From contig CANOQG010000007.1 of NCBI GenBank assembly GCA_947568835.1, positions 2,852,001-2,916,000 of the forward strand: a DNA stretch of 64,000 nt. The letters are read 5' to 3'. Shown here one piece after another: positions 13,301 through 28,600 of this stretch (position 1 is the stretch's first letter; each line of letters begins with the position of its first letter). A program made the translations under genes and the position numbers. The notes under the pieces were generated by a model. That model had not been told where the DNA came from. It searched no databases and was given only the letters and a program-made list of their open reading frames with translations. This DNA comes from Protonemura montana. Taxonomy: Eukaryota; Arthropoda; Insecta; Plecoptera; Nemouridae.

Positions 13301-14950
13301 AGGACATGGGGCAGGACATGAGGCAGGACATGGGACATGAGGTAAGACATGGAGCAGGACATGGAGCAGGACATGGGACAGGACATGGGGCAGGACATGG
13401 GGCAGGACATGGGGCATGACATGGGACATGGGGCAGGACATGGGGTGGAACATGGAGCAGAAAATGGGGCACGACATGGGGCAGGACATAGGGCAGGACA
13501 TGGGGCAGGACATGGGGCAGGACATGGGGCAGGACATGGGACATGGGGCAAGACATGGGGCAGGACATAGGGCAGGACATGGGGCAGGACATGGGGAAGG
13601 ACATGGGGCAGGACATGGGGCAGGACATGGGACATGGGGCAGGACAGGGGGAGGACATGGAGCAGGACATGGGGCAGGACATGGGGCAGGACATGGGGCA
13701 GGACATGGGGCAGGACATGGGGCAGGAAATGGGACAGGACAAAGGGCAGGACATGGGGCAGGACATGGGACATGGGGCAGGACATGGGGCAGGACATGGG
13801 GCATGACATGGGGCAGGACATGGGACAGGACATGGGGCAGGACATGGGGCAGGACATGGGGCAGGACATGGGGCAGGACATGAGGCAGGACATGGGACAG
13901 GACATGGGGCAGGACATGGGGCAGGACATGGGACATGGAGCAGGACATGGGGCAGGACATGGAGCAGGACATGGGGCAGGACATGGGGCAGGACATAAGA
14001 CAGGACATAGGGCAGGACATGGGGTAGGACATGGGGCAGGACATGGGGCAGGACATGGGACATGGGGCAAGACATGGGGCAGGACATGGGGCAGGACATG
14101 GGGCAGGACATGGGGCAGGACATGGGGCAGGACATGGGGCAGGAAATGGGGCAGGACATAGGGTAGGACATGAGGCAGGACATGGGACAGGACATGGGGC
14201 AGGACATGGGGCAGGACATGGGACAGGACATAGGGCAGGACATGGGGCAGGACATGGGGCAAAACATGGGGCAGGACATGGGACAGGACATGGGGCAGGA
14301 CATTGGCCAGGCTATGGGGCAGGACATGGGGCAGGACATGAGGCAGGACATGGGACATGGGGAAAGACATGGGGCAGGACATGGGGCAGGACATGGGGCA
14401 GGACATGGGGCAGGACATGGGACAGGACATAGGGCAGGACATGGGGCAGGACATGGGGCAGGACATGGGGCAGGACATGGGACAGGACATGGAGCAGGAC
14501 ATGGGGCAGGACATGGGGCAGGACATGGGACCTGACATAGGGAAGGACATGGGGCAGGACATGGGGCAGGACATGGGACAGGACATGGGACAGGACATAG
14601 GGCAGGACATGGGGCAGGACATGGGGCAGGACATAGGGCAGGACATGGGGCAGGACATGGGGCAGGACATGGGGCAGGACATGGGGCAGGACATAAGGCA
14701 GGACATTGGACAGGACATGGGGCAAAACATGGGGCAGGACATGGGACAGGACATGTTGCAGGACATGGGGCAGGACATGGGGCAGGACATGGGGCAGGAC
14801 ATGGGACATGAGGCAGGACAGGGGGAGGACATGGAGCGGGACATGGGGCAGGACATGGGGCAGGACATGGAGCAGGACATTGGGCAGGAAATGGGGCAGG
14901 ACATGGGACAGGACATAGGGCAGGACATGGGGCAGGACATGAGGCAAGAC
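10351..14950 (+). repeat. Rearranged third copy (A3) of the 3.8-kb HOR
   Basis: Markers continue in the A order but at a larger offset. About 9.96-10.80 kb follows 1.00-1.84 kb (offset 8,957). From 10.82 kb the sequence follows A1 at offset 8,060, changing to 8,029 at about 11.8 kb, where 31 bp including a GACATGG 7-mer are missing before the L4 cassette at 11836. It is also A2 plus 4,215 from about 11.84 kb to the region past 14312. GACCTGAC at 14529-14536 and GACATTGGGCAG near 14877 are private variants. The copy shows unit gain and loss in addition to block copying. Confidence 0.82.
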
Positions 14951-15545
14951 ATGGGGCAGGACATGGGACATAGGGCAGGACAGGGGAAGGACATGGAGCA
15001 GGACATGGGGCAGGACATGGGGCAGGACATAAGACAGGACATAGGGCAGGACATGGGGTAGGACATGGGGCAGGACATGGGGCAGGACATGGGACATGGG
15101 GCAAGACATGGGGCAGGACATGGGGCAGGACATGGGGCAGGACATGGGGCAGGACATGGGGCAGGACATGGGACATGGGGCAGGACATGGGGCAGGACAT
15201 GGGGCAGGACATGGGGCAGGACATGGGGCAGGACATGGGGCAGGACATAGGGCAGGCCATGGGGCAGGACATGGGGCAGGACATGGAGCAGGACATGGGA
15301 CATGACATGGGACAGGACATGGGGCAGGACATGGCGCAGGACATGGGGCAGGACATGGGGCAGGACATGGGGCAGGACATAGGGCAGGACATGGGGTAGG
15401 ACATGAGGCAGGACATGGGACAGGACATGGGGCAGGACATGGGGCAGGACATGGGACAGGACATAGGGCAGAACATGGGGCAGGACATGGGGCAAAACAT
15501 GGGGCAGGACATGGGACAGGACATGGGGCAGGACATTGGCCAGGC
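14312..15545 (+). repeat. 1,233-bp L1 interval, copy 2 of 5
   Basis: This follows 1140-2373 at offset 13,172, with matching internal variants (for example 1185/14357, 1893/15065, 2231/15403). Private changes include GACCTGAC at 14529-14536 and GGGCAGAACATGG near 15470. Confidence 0.85.
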
Positions 15546-15787
15546 TATGGGGCAGGACATGGGGCAGGACATGAGGCAGGACATGGGACATGGGGAAAGA
15601 CATGGGGCAGGACATGAAACAGGACATAGGGCAGGACATGGGGCAGGACATGAGGCAGGACATGGGGCAGGACATAAGACATAGGGCAGGACATGGGGCA
15701 GGACATGGGACAGGACATGGAGCAGGACATGGGGCAGGACATGGGGCAGGACATAGGGCAGGACATGGGGCAGGACATTGGCCAGGC
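15545..15787 (+). repeat. 242-bp local duplication around the L1 marker
   Basis: Two L1 markers lie only 242 bp apart, each followed by the same run (GCTATGG, ATGAGGCAGG, a GACATGG 7-mer, GGGGAAAGAC). The first is joined to a GACATGAAACAG-containing piece and then returns to the L1 context. The whole arrangement recurs at 37378-37620 (offset 21,833), so it predates the 21.8-kb duplication. Confidence 0.85.
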
Positions 15788-15869
15788 TATGGGGCAGGAC
15801 ATGGGGCAGGACATGAGGCAGGACATGGGACATGGGGAAAGACATGGGGCAGGACATGGGGCAGGACAT

Positions 15870-18780
15870 GGGGCAGGACATGGGGCAGGACATGGGACAG
15901 GACATAGGGCAGGACATGGGGCAGGACATGGGGCAGGACATGGGGCAGGACATGGGACAGGACATGGAGCAGGACATGGGGCAGGACATGGGGCAGGACA
16001 TGGGACAGGACATAGGGAAGGACATGGGGCAGGACATGGGGCAGGACATGGGACAGGACATTGCACAGGACATAGGGCAGGACATGGGGCAGGACATGGG
16101 GCAGGACATAGGGCAGGACATGGGGCAGGACATGGGGCAGGACATGGGGCAGGACATGGGGCAGGACATGAGGCAGGACATTGGACAGGACATGGGGCAA
16201 AACATGGGGCAGGACATGGGACTGGACATGGGGCAGGACATGGGGCAGGACATGGGGCAGGACATGGGGCAGGACATGGGACATGAGGCAGGACAGGGGG
16301 AGGACATGGAGCGGGACATGGGGCAGGACATGGGGCAGGACATGGAGCAGGACATGGGGCAGGAAATGGGGCAGGACATGAAACAGGACATAGGGCAGGA
16401 CATGGGGCAGGACATGAGGCAGGACATGGGGCAGGACATAAGACATAGGGCAGGACAGGGGGAGGACAAGGAGCAGGACATGGGGCATTACATGGGGCAG
16501 GACATAAGACAGGACATAGGGCAGGACATGGGGCAGGACATGGGGCAGGACATGGGGCAGGACATGGGACATGGGGCAAGACATGGGGCAGGACATGAGG
16601 CAGGACATGGGGCAGGACATGGGGCAGGACATGGGGCAGGACATGGGGTAGGACATGGGGCAGGAAATGGGACAGGACAAGGGGCAGGACATGGGGCAGG
16701 ACATGGGACATGGGGCAGGACATGGGGCAGGACATGGGGCAGGACATGGGGCAGGACATGGGGCAGGACATGGGGCAGGACATAGGGCAGGACATGGGGC
16801 AGGACATGGGGCAGGACATGGAGCAGGACATGGGACATGACATGGGACAGGACATGGGGCAGGACATGGGGCAGGACATGGGGAAGGACATAGGGCAGGA
16901 CATGGGGCAGGACATGGGGCAGGACATGGGGCAGGACATAGGGCAGGACATGGGGCAGGACATGGGGCAGGACAGGGAGCAGGACATGGGGCAGGACATT
17001 GGGCAGGACATGGGACAGGACATGGGGCAGGACATGGGGCAGGACATGGGGCAGGATATGGGGCAGGACATGGGGCAGGACATGAGGCAGGACATGGGAC
17101 ATGAGGTAAGACATGGGGCAGGACATGGAGCAGGACATGGGACAGGACATGGGGCAGGACATGGGGCAGGACATGGGGCATGACATGGGACATGGGGCAG
17201 GACATGGGGTGGAACATGGAGCAGAAAATGGGGCACGACATGGGGCAGGACATAGGGCAGGACATGGTGCAGGACATGGGGCAGGACATGGGGCAGGACA
17301 TGGGACATGGGGCAAGACATGGGGCAGGACATAGGGCAGGACATGGGGCAGGACATGGGGCAGGACATAAGACAGGACATAGGGCAGGACATGGGGTAGG
17401 ACATGGGGCAGGACATGGGGCAGGACATGGGACATGGGGCAAGACATGGGGCAGGACATGGGGCAGGACATGGGGCAGGACATGGGGCAGGACATGGGGC
17501 AGGACATGGGACATGGGGCAGGACATGGGGCAGGACATGGGGCAGGACATGGGACAGGACATGGAGCAGGACATGGGGCAGGACATGGGGCAGGACATGG
17601 GACAGGACATAGGGAAGGACATGGGGCAGGACATGGGGCAGGACATGGGACAGGACATGGGACAGGACATAGGGCAGGACATGGGGCAGGACATGGGGCA
17701 GGACATAGGGCAGGACATGGGGCAGGACATGGGGCAGGACATGGGGCAGGACATGGGGCAGGACATGAGGCAGGACATTGGACAGGACATGGGGCAAAAC
17801 ATGGGGCAGGACATGGGACTGGACATGGGGCAGGACATGGGGCAGGACATGGGGCAGGACATGGGGCAGGACATGGGACATGAGGCAGGACAGGGGGAGG
17901 ACATGGAGCGGGACATGGGGCAGGACATGGGGCAGGACATGGAGCAGGACATGGGGCAGGAAATGGGGCAGGACATGGGACAGGACATAGGGCAGGACAT
18001 GGGGCAGGACATGAGGCAGGACATAGGGCAGGACATAAGACATAGGGCAGGACAGGGGGAGGACATGGAGCAGGACATGGGGCATTACATGGGGCAGGAC
18101 ATAAGACAGGACATAGGGCAGGACATGGGGCAGGACATGGGGCAGGACATGGGGCAGGACATGGGACATGGGGCAAGACATGGGGCAGGACATGAGGCAG
18201 GACATGGGGCAGGACATGGGGCAGGACATGGGGCAGGACATGGGGTAGGACATGGGGCAGGAAATGGGACAGGACAAGGGGCAGGACATGGGGCAGGACA
18301 TGGGACATGGGGCAGGACATGGGGCAGGACATGGGGCAGGACATGGGGCAGGACATGGGGCAGGACATGGGGCAGGACATGGGGCAGGACATAGGGCAGG
18401 ACATGGGGCAGGACATGGGGCAGGACATGGAGCAGGACATGGGACATGACATGGGACAGGACATGGGGCAGGACATGGGGCAGGACATAGGGAAGGACAT
18501 AGGGCAGGACATGGGGCAGGACATGGGGCAGGACATGGGGCAGGACATAGGGCAGGACATGGGGCAGGACATGGGGCAGGACATGGAGCAGGACATGGGG
18601 CAGGACATTGGGCAGGACATGGGACAGGACATGGGGCAGGACATGGGGCAGGACATGGGGCAGGATATGGGGCAGGACATGGGGCAGGACATGAGGCAGG
18701 ACATGGGACATGAGGTAAGACATGGAGCAGGACATGGAGCAGGACATGGGACAGGACATGGGGCAAGGACATGGGGCAGG
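15870..18780 (+). repeat. 3,011-bp HOR, copy B1
   Basis: Markers at 16488 (L2), 17209 (L4), 18085 (L2) and 18755 (13-bp unit) recur at 19499, 20220, 21096 and 21766, all exactly 3,011 bp later. It contains GACAAGGAGCAG near 16468, where most related copies read GACATGGAGCAG. Confidence 0.88.
18755..18767 (+). repeat. Marker L3: 13-bp unit GACATGGGGCAAG (one of five)
   Basis: A single-base insertion gives a 13-bp unit, the only unit I see that is longer than 12 bp. It occurs at 18755-18767, 21766-21778, 33352-33364, 40588-40600 and 45019-45031. The offsets are exactly those of the large duplications: 3,011 (first to second), 11,586 (second to third), 21,833 (first to fourth) and 23,253 (second to fifth). 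One insertion event copied by block duplication explains all five; independent insertion in the same context five times does not. Confidence 0.93.
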
Positions 18781-18879
18781 ACATGGGGCAGGACATGGGG
18801 AAGGACATAGGGCAGGACATGGGGCAGGACATGGGGCAGGACATGGGGCAGGACATGGGGCAGGACATAGGGCAGGACA

Positions 18880-21790
18880 TGGGGCAGGACATGGGGCAGG
18901 ACATGGGACAGGACATAGGGCAGGACATGGGGCAGGACATGGGGCAGGACATGGGGCAGGACATGGGACAGGACATGGAGCAGGACATGGGGCAGGACAT
19001 GGGGCAGGACATGGGACAGGACATAGGGAAGGACATGGGGCAGGACATGGGGCAGGACATGGGACAGGACATTGCACAGGACATAGGGCAGGACATGGGG
19101 CAGGACATGGGGCAGGACATAGGGCAGGACATGGGGCAGGACATGGGGCAGGACATGGGGCAGGACATGGGGCAGGACATGAGGCAGGACATTGGACAGG
19201 ACATGGGGCAAAACATGGGGCAGGACATGGGACTGGACATGGGGCAGGACATGGGGCAGGACATGGGGCAGGACATGGGGCAGGACATGGGACATGAGGC
19301 AGGACAGGGGGAGGACATGGAGCGGGACATGGGGCAGGACATGGGGCAGGACATGGAGCAGGACATGGGGCAGGAAATGGGGCAGGACATGAAACAGGAC
19401 ATAGGGCAGGACATGGGGCAGGACATGAGGCAGGACATGGGGCAGGACATAAGACATAGGGCAGGACAGGGGGAGGACAAGGAGCAGGACATGGGGCATT
19501 ACATGGGGCAGGACATAAGACAGGACATAGGGCAGGACATGGGGCAGGACATGGGGCAGGACATGGGGCAGGACATGGGACATGGGGCAAGACATGGGGC
19601 AGGACATGAGGCAGGACATGGGGCAGGACATGGGGCAGGACATGGGGCAGGACATGGGGTAGGACATGGGGCAGGAAATGGGACAGGACAAGGGGCAGGA
19701 CATGGGGCAGGACATGGGACATGGGGCAGGACATGGGGCAGGACATGGGGCAGGACATGGGGCAGGACATGGGGCAGGACATGGGGCAGGACATAGGGCA
19801 GGACATGGGGCAGGACATGGGGCAGGACATGGAGCAGGACATGGGACATGACATGGGACAGGACATGGGGCAGGACATGGGGCAGGACATGGGGAAGGAC
19901 ATAGGGCAGGACATGGGGCAGGACATGGGGCAGGACATGGGGCAGGACATAGGGCAGGACATGGGGCAGGACATGGGGCAGGACAGGGAGCAGGACATGG
20001 GGCAGGACATTGGGCAGGACATGGGACAGGACATGGGGCAGGACATGGGGCAGGACATGGGGCAGGATATGGGGCAGGACATGGGGCAGGACATGAGGCA
20101 GGACATGGGACATGAGGTAAGACATGGGGCAGGACATGGAGCAGGACATGGGACAGGACATGGGGCAGGACATGGGGCAGGACATGGGGCATGACATGGG
20201 ACATGGGGCAGGACATGGGGTGGAACATGGAGCAGAAAATGGGGCACGACATGGGGCAGGACATAGGGCAGGACATGGTGCAGGACATGGGGCAGGACAT
20301 GGGGCAGGACATGGGACATGGGGCAAGACATGGGGCAGGACATAGGGCAGGACATGGGGCAGGACATGGGGCAGGACATAAGACAGGACATAGGGCAGGA
20401 CATGGGGTAGGACATGGGGCAGGACATGGGGCAGGACATGGGACATGGGGCAAGACATGGGGCAGGACATGGGGCAGGACATGGGGCAGGACATGGGGCA
20501 GGACATGGGGCAGGACATGGGACATGGGGCAGGACATGGGGCAGGACATGGGGCAGGACATGGGACAGGACATGGAGCAGGACATGGGGCAGGACATGGG
20601 GCAGGACATGGGACAGGACATAGGGAAGGACATGGGGCAGGACATGGGGCAGGACATGGGACAGGACATGGGACAGGACATAGGGCAGGACATGGGGCAG
20701 GACATGGGGCAGGACATAGGGCAGGACATGGGGCAGGACATGGGGCAGGACATGGGGCAGGACATGGGGCAGGACATGAGGCAGGACATTGGACAGGACA
20801 TGGGGCAAAACATGGGGCAGGACATGGGACTGGACATGGGGCAGGACATGGGGCAGGACATGGGGCAGGACATGGGGCAGGACATGGGACATGAGGCAGG
20901 ACAGGGGGAGGACATGGAGCGGGACATGGGGCAGGACATGGGGCAGGACATGGAGCAGGACATGGGGCAGGAAATGGGGCAGGACATGGGACAGGACATA
21001 GGGCAGGACATGGGGCAGGACATGAGGCAGGACATAGGGCAGGACATAAGACATAGGGCAGGACAGGGGGAGGACATGGAGCAGGACATGGGGCATTACA
21101 TGGGGCAGGACATAAGACAGGACATAGGGCAGGACATGGGGCAGGACATGGGGCAGGACATGGGGCAGGACATGGGACATGGGGCAAGACATGGGGCAGG
21201 ACATGAGGCAGGACATGGGGCAGGACATGGGGCAGGACATGGGGCAGGACATGGGGTAGGACATGGGGCAGGAAATGGGACAGGACAAGGGGCAGGACAT
21301 GGGGCAGGACATGGGACATGGGGCAGGACATGGGGCAGGACATGGGGCAGGACATGGGGCAGGACATGGGGCAGGACATGGGGCAGGACATGGGGCAGGA
21401 CATAGGGCAGGACATGGGGCAGGACATGGGGCAGGACATGGAGCAGGACATGGGACATGACATGGGACAGGACATGGGGCAGGACATGGGGCAGGACATA
21501 GGGAAGGACATAGGGCAGGACATGGGGCAGGACATGGGGCAGGACATGGGGCAGGACATAGGGCAGGACATGGGGCAGGACATGGGGCAGGACATGGAGC
21601 AGGACATGGGGCAGGACATTGGGCAGGACATGGGACAGGACATGGGGCAGGACATGGGGCAGGACATGGGGCAGGATATGGGGCAGGACATGGGGCAGGA
21701 CATGAGGCAGGACATGGGACATGAGGTAAGACATGGAGCAGGACATGGAGCAGGACATGGGACAGGACATGGGGCAAGGACATGGGGCAG
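18880..21790 (+). repeat. 3,011-bp HOR, copy B2
   Basis: Tandem neighbour of B1 at offset 3,011, carrying the same GACAAGGAGCAG variant and ending with the second 13-bp unit at 21766-21778. It continues to an L4 cassette at 21830, which B1 lacks at the corresponding point. B1 was therefore cut about 20 bp after its 13-bp unit. Confidence 0.87.
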
Positions 21791-22696
21791 GACATGGGGC
21801 ATGACATGGGACATGGGGCAGGACATGGGGTGGAACATGGAGCAGAAAATGGGGCACGACATGGGGCAGGACATAGGGCAGGACATGGGGCAGGACATGG
21901 GGCAGGACATGGGGCAGGACATGGGACATGGGGCAAGACATGGGGCAGGACATAGGGCAGGACATGGGGCAGGACATGGGGAAGGACATGGGGCAGGACA
22001 TGGGGCAGGACATGGGACATGGGGCAGGACAGGGGGAGGACATGGAGCAGGACATGGGGCAGGACATGGGGCAGGACATGGGGCAGGACATGGGGCAGGA
22101 CATGGGGCAGGAAATGGGACAGGACAAAGGGCAGGACATGGGGCAGGACATGGGACATGGGGCAGGACATGGGGCAGGACATGGGGCATGACATGGGGCA
22201 GGACATGGGACAGGACATGGGGCAGGACATGGGGCAGGACATGGGGCAGGACATGGGGCAGGACATGAGGCAGGACATGGGACAGGACATGGGGCAGGAC
22301 ATGGGGCAGGACATGGGACATGGAGCAGGACATGGGGCAGGACATGGAGCAGGACATGGGGCAGGACATGGGGCAGGACATAAGACAGGACATAGGGCAG
22401 GACATGGGGTAGGACATGGGGCAGTACATGGGGCAGGACATGGGACATGGGGCAAGACATGGGGCAGGACATGGGGCAGGACATGGGGCAGGACATGGGG
22501 CAGGACATGGGGCAGGACATGGGGCAGGAAATGGGGCAGGACATAGGGTAGGACATGAGGCAGGACATGGGACAGGACATGGGGCAGGACATGGGGCAGG
22601 ACATGGGACAGGACATAGGGCAGGACATGGGGCAGGACATGGGGCAAAACATGGGGCAGGACATGGGACAGGACATGGGGCAGGACATTGGCCAGG

Positions 22697-25600
22697 CTAT
22701 GGGGCAGGACATGGGGCAGGACATGAGGCAGGACATGGGACATGGGGAAAGACATGGGGCAGGACATGGGGCAGGACATGGGGCAGGACATGGGGCAGGA
22801 CATGGGACAGGACATAGGGCAGGACATGGGGCAGGACATGGGGCAGGACATGGGGCAGGACATGGGACAGGACATGGAGCAGGACATGGGGCAGGACATG
22901 GGGCAGGACATGGGACAGGACATAGGGAAGGACATGGGGCAGGACATGGGGCAGGACATGGGACAGGACATGGGACAGGACATAGGGCAGGACATGGGGC
23001 AGGACATGGGGCAGGACATAGGGCAGGACATGGGGCAGGACATGGGGCAGGACATGGGGCAGGACATGGGGCAGGACATAAGGCAGGACATTGGACAGGA
23101 CATGGGGCAAAACATGGGGCAGGACATGGGACAGGACATGTTGCAGGACATGGGGCAGGACATGGGGCAGGACATGGGGCAGGACATGGGACATGAGGCA
23201 GGACAGAGGGAGGACATGGAGCGGGACATGGGGCAGGACATGGGGCAGGACATGGAGCAGGACATGGGGCAGGAAATGGGGCAGGACATGGGGCAGGACA
23301 TGGAGCAGGACATGGGGCAGGACATTGGGCAGGACATGGGACAGGACATGGGGCAGGACATGGGGCAGGACATGGGGCAGGATATGGGGCAGGACATGGG
23401 GCAGGACATGAGGCAGGACATGGGACATGAGGTAAGACATGGAGCAGGACATGGAGCAGGACATGGGACAGGACATGGGGCAGGACATGGGGCAGGACAT
23501 GGGGCATGACATGGGACATGGGGCAGGACATGGGGTGGAACATGGAGCAGAAAATGGGGCACGACATGGGGCAGGACATAGGGCAGGACATGGGGCAGGA
23601 CATGGGGCAGGACATGGGGCAGGACATGGGACATGGGGCAAGACATGGGGCAGGACATAGGGCAGAACATGGGGCAGGACATGGGGAAGGACATGGGGCA
23701 GGACATGGGGCAGGACATGGGACATGGGGCAGGACAGGGGGAGGACATGGAGCAGGACATGGGGCAGGACATGGGGCAGGACATGGGGCAGGACATGGGG
23801 CAGGACATGGGGCAGGAAATGGGACAGGACAAAGGGCAGGACATGGGGCAGGACATGGGACATGGGGCAGGACATGGGGCAGGACATGGGGCATGACATG
23901 GGGCAGGACATGGGACAGGACATGGGGCAGGACATGGGGCAGGACATGGGGCAGGACATGGGGCAGGACATGAGGCAGGACATGGGACAGGACATGGGGC
24001 AGGACATGGGGCAGGACATGGGACATGGAGCAGGACATGGGGCAGGACATGGAGCAGGACATGGGGCAGGACATGGGGCAGGACATAAGACAGGACATAG
24101 GGCAGGACATGGGGTAGGACATGGGGCAGGACATGGGGCAGGACATGGGACATGGGGCAAGACATGGGGCAGGACATGGGGCAGGACATGGGGCAGGACA
24201 TGGGGCAGGACATGGGGCAGGACATGGGGCAGGAAATGGGGCAGGACATAGGGTAGGACATGAGGCAGGACATGGGACAGGACATGGGGCAGGACATGGG
24301 GCAGGACATGGGACAGGACATAGGGCAGGACATGGGGCAGGACATGGGGCAAAACATGGGGCAGGACATGGGACAGGACATGGGGCAGGACATTGGCCAG
24401 GCTATGGGGCAGGACATGGGGCAGGACATGAGGCAGGACATGGGACATGGGGAAAGACATGGGGCAGGACATGGGGCAGGACATGGGGCAGGACATGGGG
24501 CAGGACATGGGACAGGACATAGGGCAGGACATGGGGCAGGACATGGGGCAGGACATGGGGCAGGACATGGGACAGGACATGGAGCAGGACATGGGGCAGG
24601 ACATGGGGCAGGACATGGGACAGGACATAGGGAAGGACATGGGGCAGGACATGGGGCAGGACATGGGACAGGACATGGGACAGGACATAGGGCAGGACAT
24701 GGGGCAGGACATGGGGCAGGACATAGGGCAGGACATGGGGCAGGACATGGGGCAGGACATGGGGCAGGACATGGGGCAGGACATAAGGCAGGACATTGGA
24801 CAGGACATGGGGCAAAACATGGGGCAGGACATGGGACAGGACATGTTGCAGGACATGGGGCAGGACATGGGGCAGGACATGGGGCAGGACATGGGACATG
24901 AGGCAGGACAGGGGGAGGACATGGAGCGGGACATGGGGCAGGACATGGGGCAGGACATGGAGCAGGACATGGGGCAGGAAATGGGGCAGGACATGGGACA
25001 GGACATAGGGCAGGACATGGGGCAGGACATGAGGCAAGACATGGGGCAGGACATGGGACATAGGGCAGGACAGGGGAAGGACATGGAGCAGGACATGGGG
25101 CAGGACATGGGGCAGGACATAAGACAGGACATAGGGCAGGACATGGGGTAGGACATGGGGCAGGACATGGGGCAGGACATGGGACATGGGGCAAGACATG
25201 GGGCAGGACATGGGGCAGGACATGGGGCAGGACATGGGGCAGGACATGGGACAGGACATAGGGCAGGACATGGGGCAGGACATGGGGCAGGACATAGGGC
25301 AGGACATGGGGCAGGACATGGGGCAGGACAGGGGGCAGGACATGGGGCAGGACATAAGGCAGGACATTGGACAGGACATGGGGCAAAACATGGGGCAGGA
25401 CATGGGACAGGACATGTTGCAGGACATGGGGCAGGACATGGGGCAGGACATGGGGCAGGACATGGGACATGAGGCAGGACAGAGGGAGGACATGGAGCGG
25501 GACATGGGGCAGGACATGGGGCAGGACATGGAGCAGGACATGGGGCAGGAAATGGGGCAGGACATGGGGCAGGACATGGAGCAGGACATGGGGCAGGACA

Positions 25601-28600
25601 TTGGGCAGGACATGGGACAGGACATGGGGCAGGACATGGGGCAGGACATGGGGCAGGATATGGGGCAGGACATGGGGCAGGACATGAGGCAGGACATGGG
25701 ACATGAGGTAAGACATGGAGCAGGACATGGAGCAGGACTTGGGACAGGACATGGGGCAGGACATGGGGCAGGACATGGGGCATGACATGGGACATGGGGC
25801 AGGACATGGGGTGGAACATGGAGCAGAAAATGGGGCACGACATGGGGCAGGACATAGGGCAGGACATGGGGCAGGACATGGGGCAGGACATGGGGCAGGA
25901 CATGGGACATGGGGCAAGACATGGGGCAGGACATAGGGCAGAACATGGGGCAGGACATGGGGAAGGACATGGGGCAGGACATGGGGCAGGACATGGGACA
26001 TGGGGCAGGACAGGGGGAGGACATGGAGCAGGACATGGGGCAGGACATGGGGCAGGACATGGGGCAGGACATGGGGCAGGACATGGGGCAGGAAATGGGA
26101 CAGGACAAAGGGCAGGACATGGGGCAGGACATGGGACATGGGGCAGGACATGGGGCAGGACATGGGGCATGACATGGGGCAGGACATGGGACAGGACATG
26201 GGGCAGGACATGGGGCAGGACATGGGGCAGGACATGGGGCAGGACATGAGGCAGGACATGGGACAGGACATGGGGCAGGACATGGGGCAGGACATGGGAC
26301 ATGGAGCAGGACATGGGGCAGGACATGGAGCAGGACATGGGGCAGGACATGGGGCAGGACATAAGACAGGACATAGGGCAGGACATGGGGTAGGACATGG
26401 GGCAGGACATGGGGCAGGACATGGGACATGGGGCAAGACATGGGGCAGGACATGGGGCAGGACATGGGGCAGGACATGGGGCATGACATGGGGCAGGACA
26501 TGGGGCAGGAAATGGGGCAGGACATAGGGTAGGACATGAGGCAGGACATGGGACAGGACATGGGGCAGGACATGGGGCAGGACATGGGACAGGACATAGG
26601 GCAGGACATGGGGCAGGACATGGGGCAAAACATGGGGCAGGACATGGGACAGGACATGGGGCAGGACATTGGCCAGGCTATGGGGCAGGACATGGGGCAG
26701 GACATGAGGCAGGACATGGGACATGGGGAAAGACATGGGGCAGGACATGGGGCAGGACATGGGGCAGGACATGGGGCAGGACATGGGACAGGACATAGGG
26801 CAGGACATGGGGCAGGACATGGGGCAGGACATGGGGCAGGACATGGGACAGGACATGGAGCAGGACATGGGGCAGGACATGGGGCAGGACATGGGACAGG
26901 ACATAGGGAAGGACATGGGGCAGGACATGGGGCAGGACATGGGACAGGACATGGGACAGGACATAGGGCAGGACATGGGGCAGGACATGGGGCAGGACAT
27001 AGGGCAGGACATGGGGCAGGACATGGGGCAGGACATGGGGCAGGACATGGGGCAGGACATAAGGCAGGACATTGGACAGGACATGGGGCAAAACATGGGG
27101 CAGGACATGGGACAGGACATGTTGCAGGACATGGGGCAGGACATGGGGCAGGACATGGGGCAGGACATGGGACATGAGGCAGGACAGGGGGAGGACATGG
27201 AGCGGGACATGGGGCAGGACATGGGGCAGGACATGGAGCAGGACATGGGGCAGGAAATGGGGCAGGACATGGGACAGGACATAGGGCAGGACATGGGGCA
27301 GGACATGAGGCAAGACATGGGGCAGGACATGGGACATAGGGCAGGACAGGGGAAGGACATGGAGCAGGACATGGGGCAGGACATGGGGCAGGACATAAGA
27401 CAGGACATAGGGCAGGACATGGGGTAGGACATGGGGCAGGACATGGGGCAGGACATGGGACATGGGGCAAGACATGGGGCAGGACATGGGGCAGGACATG
27501 GGGCAGGACATGGGGCAGGACATGGGGCAGGACATGGGACATGGGGCAGGACATGGGGCAGGACATGGGGCAGGACATGGGGCAGGACATGGGGCAGGAC
27601 ATGGGGCAGGACATAGGGCAGGCTATGGGGCAGGACATGGGGCAGGACATGGAGCAGGACATGGGACATGACATGGGACAGGACATGGGGCAGGACATGG
27701 CGCAGGACATGGGGCAGGACATGGGGCAGGACATGGGGCAGGACATAGGGCAGGACATGGGGTAGGACATGAGGCAGGACATGGGACAGGACATGGGGCA
27801 GGACATGGGGCAGGACATGGGACAGGACATAGGGCAGGACATGGGGCAGGACATGGGGCAAAACATGGGGCAGGACATGGGACAGGACATGGGGCAGGAC
27901 ATTGGCCTGGCTATGGGGCAGGACATGGGGCAGGACATGAGGCAGGACATGGGACATGGGGAAAGACATGGGGCAGGACATGGGGCAGGACATGGGGCAG
28001 GACATGGGGCAGGACATGGGACAGGACATAGGGCAGGACATGGGGCAGGACATGGGGCAGGACATGGGGCAGGACATGGGACAGGACATGGAGCAGGACA
28101 TGGGGCAGGACATGGGGCAGGACATGGGACAGGACATAGGGAAGGACATGGGGCAGGACATGGGGCAGGACATGGGACAGGACATTGCACAGGACATAGG
28201 GCAGGACATGGGGCAGGACATGGGGCAGGACATAGGGCAGGACATGGGGCAGGACATGGGGCAGGACATGGGGCAGGACATGGGGCAGGACATGAGGCAG
28301 GACATTGGACAGGACATGGGGCAAAACATGGGGCAGGACATGGGACTGGACATGGGGCAGGACATGGGGCAGGACATGGGGCAGGACATGGATCAGGACA
28401 TGGGACATGAGGCAGGACAGGGGGAGGACATGGAGCGGGACATGGGGCAGGACATGGGGCAGGACATGGAGCAGGACATGGGGCAGGAAATGGGGCAGGA
28501 CATGAAACAGGACATAGGGCAGGACATGGGGCAGGACATGAGGCAGGACATGGGGCAGGACATAAGACATAGGGCAGGACAGGGGGAGGACATGGAGCAG

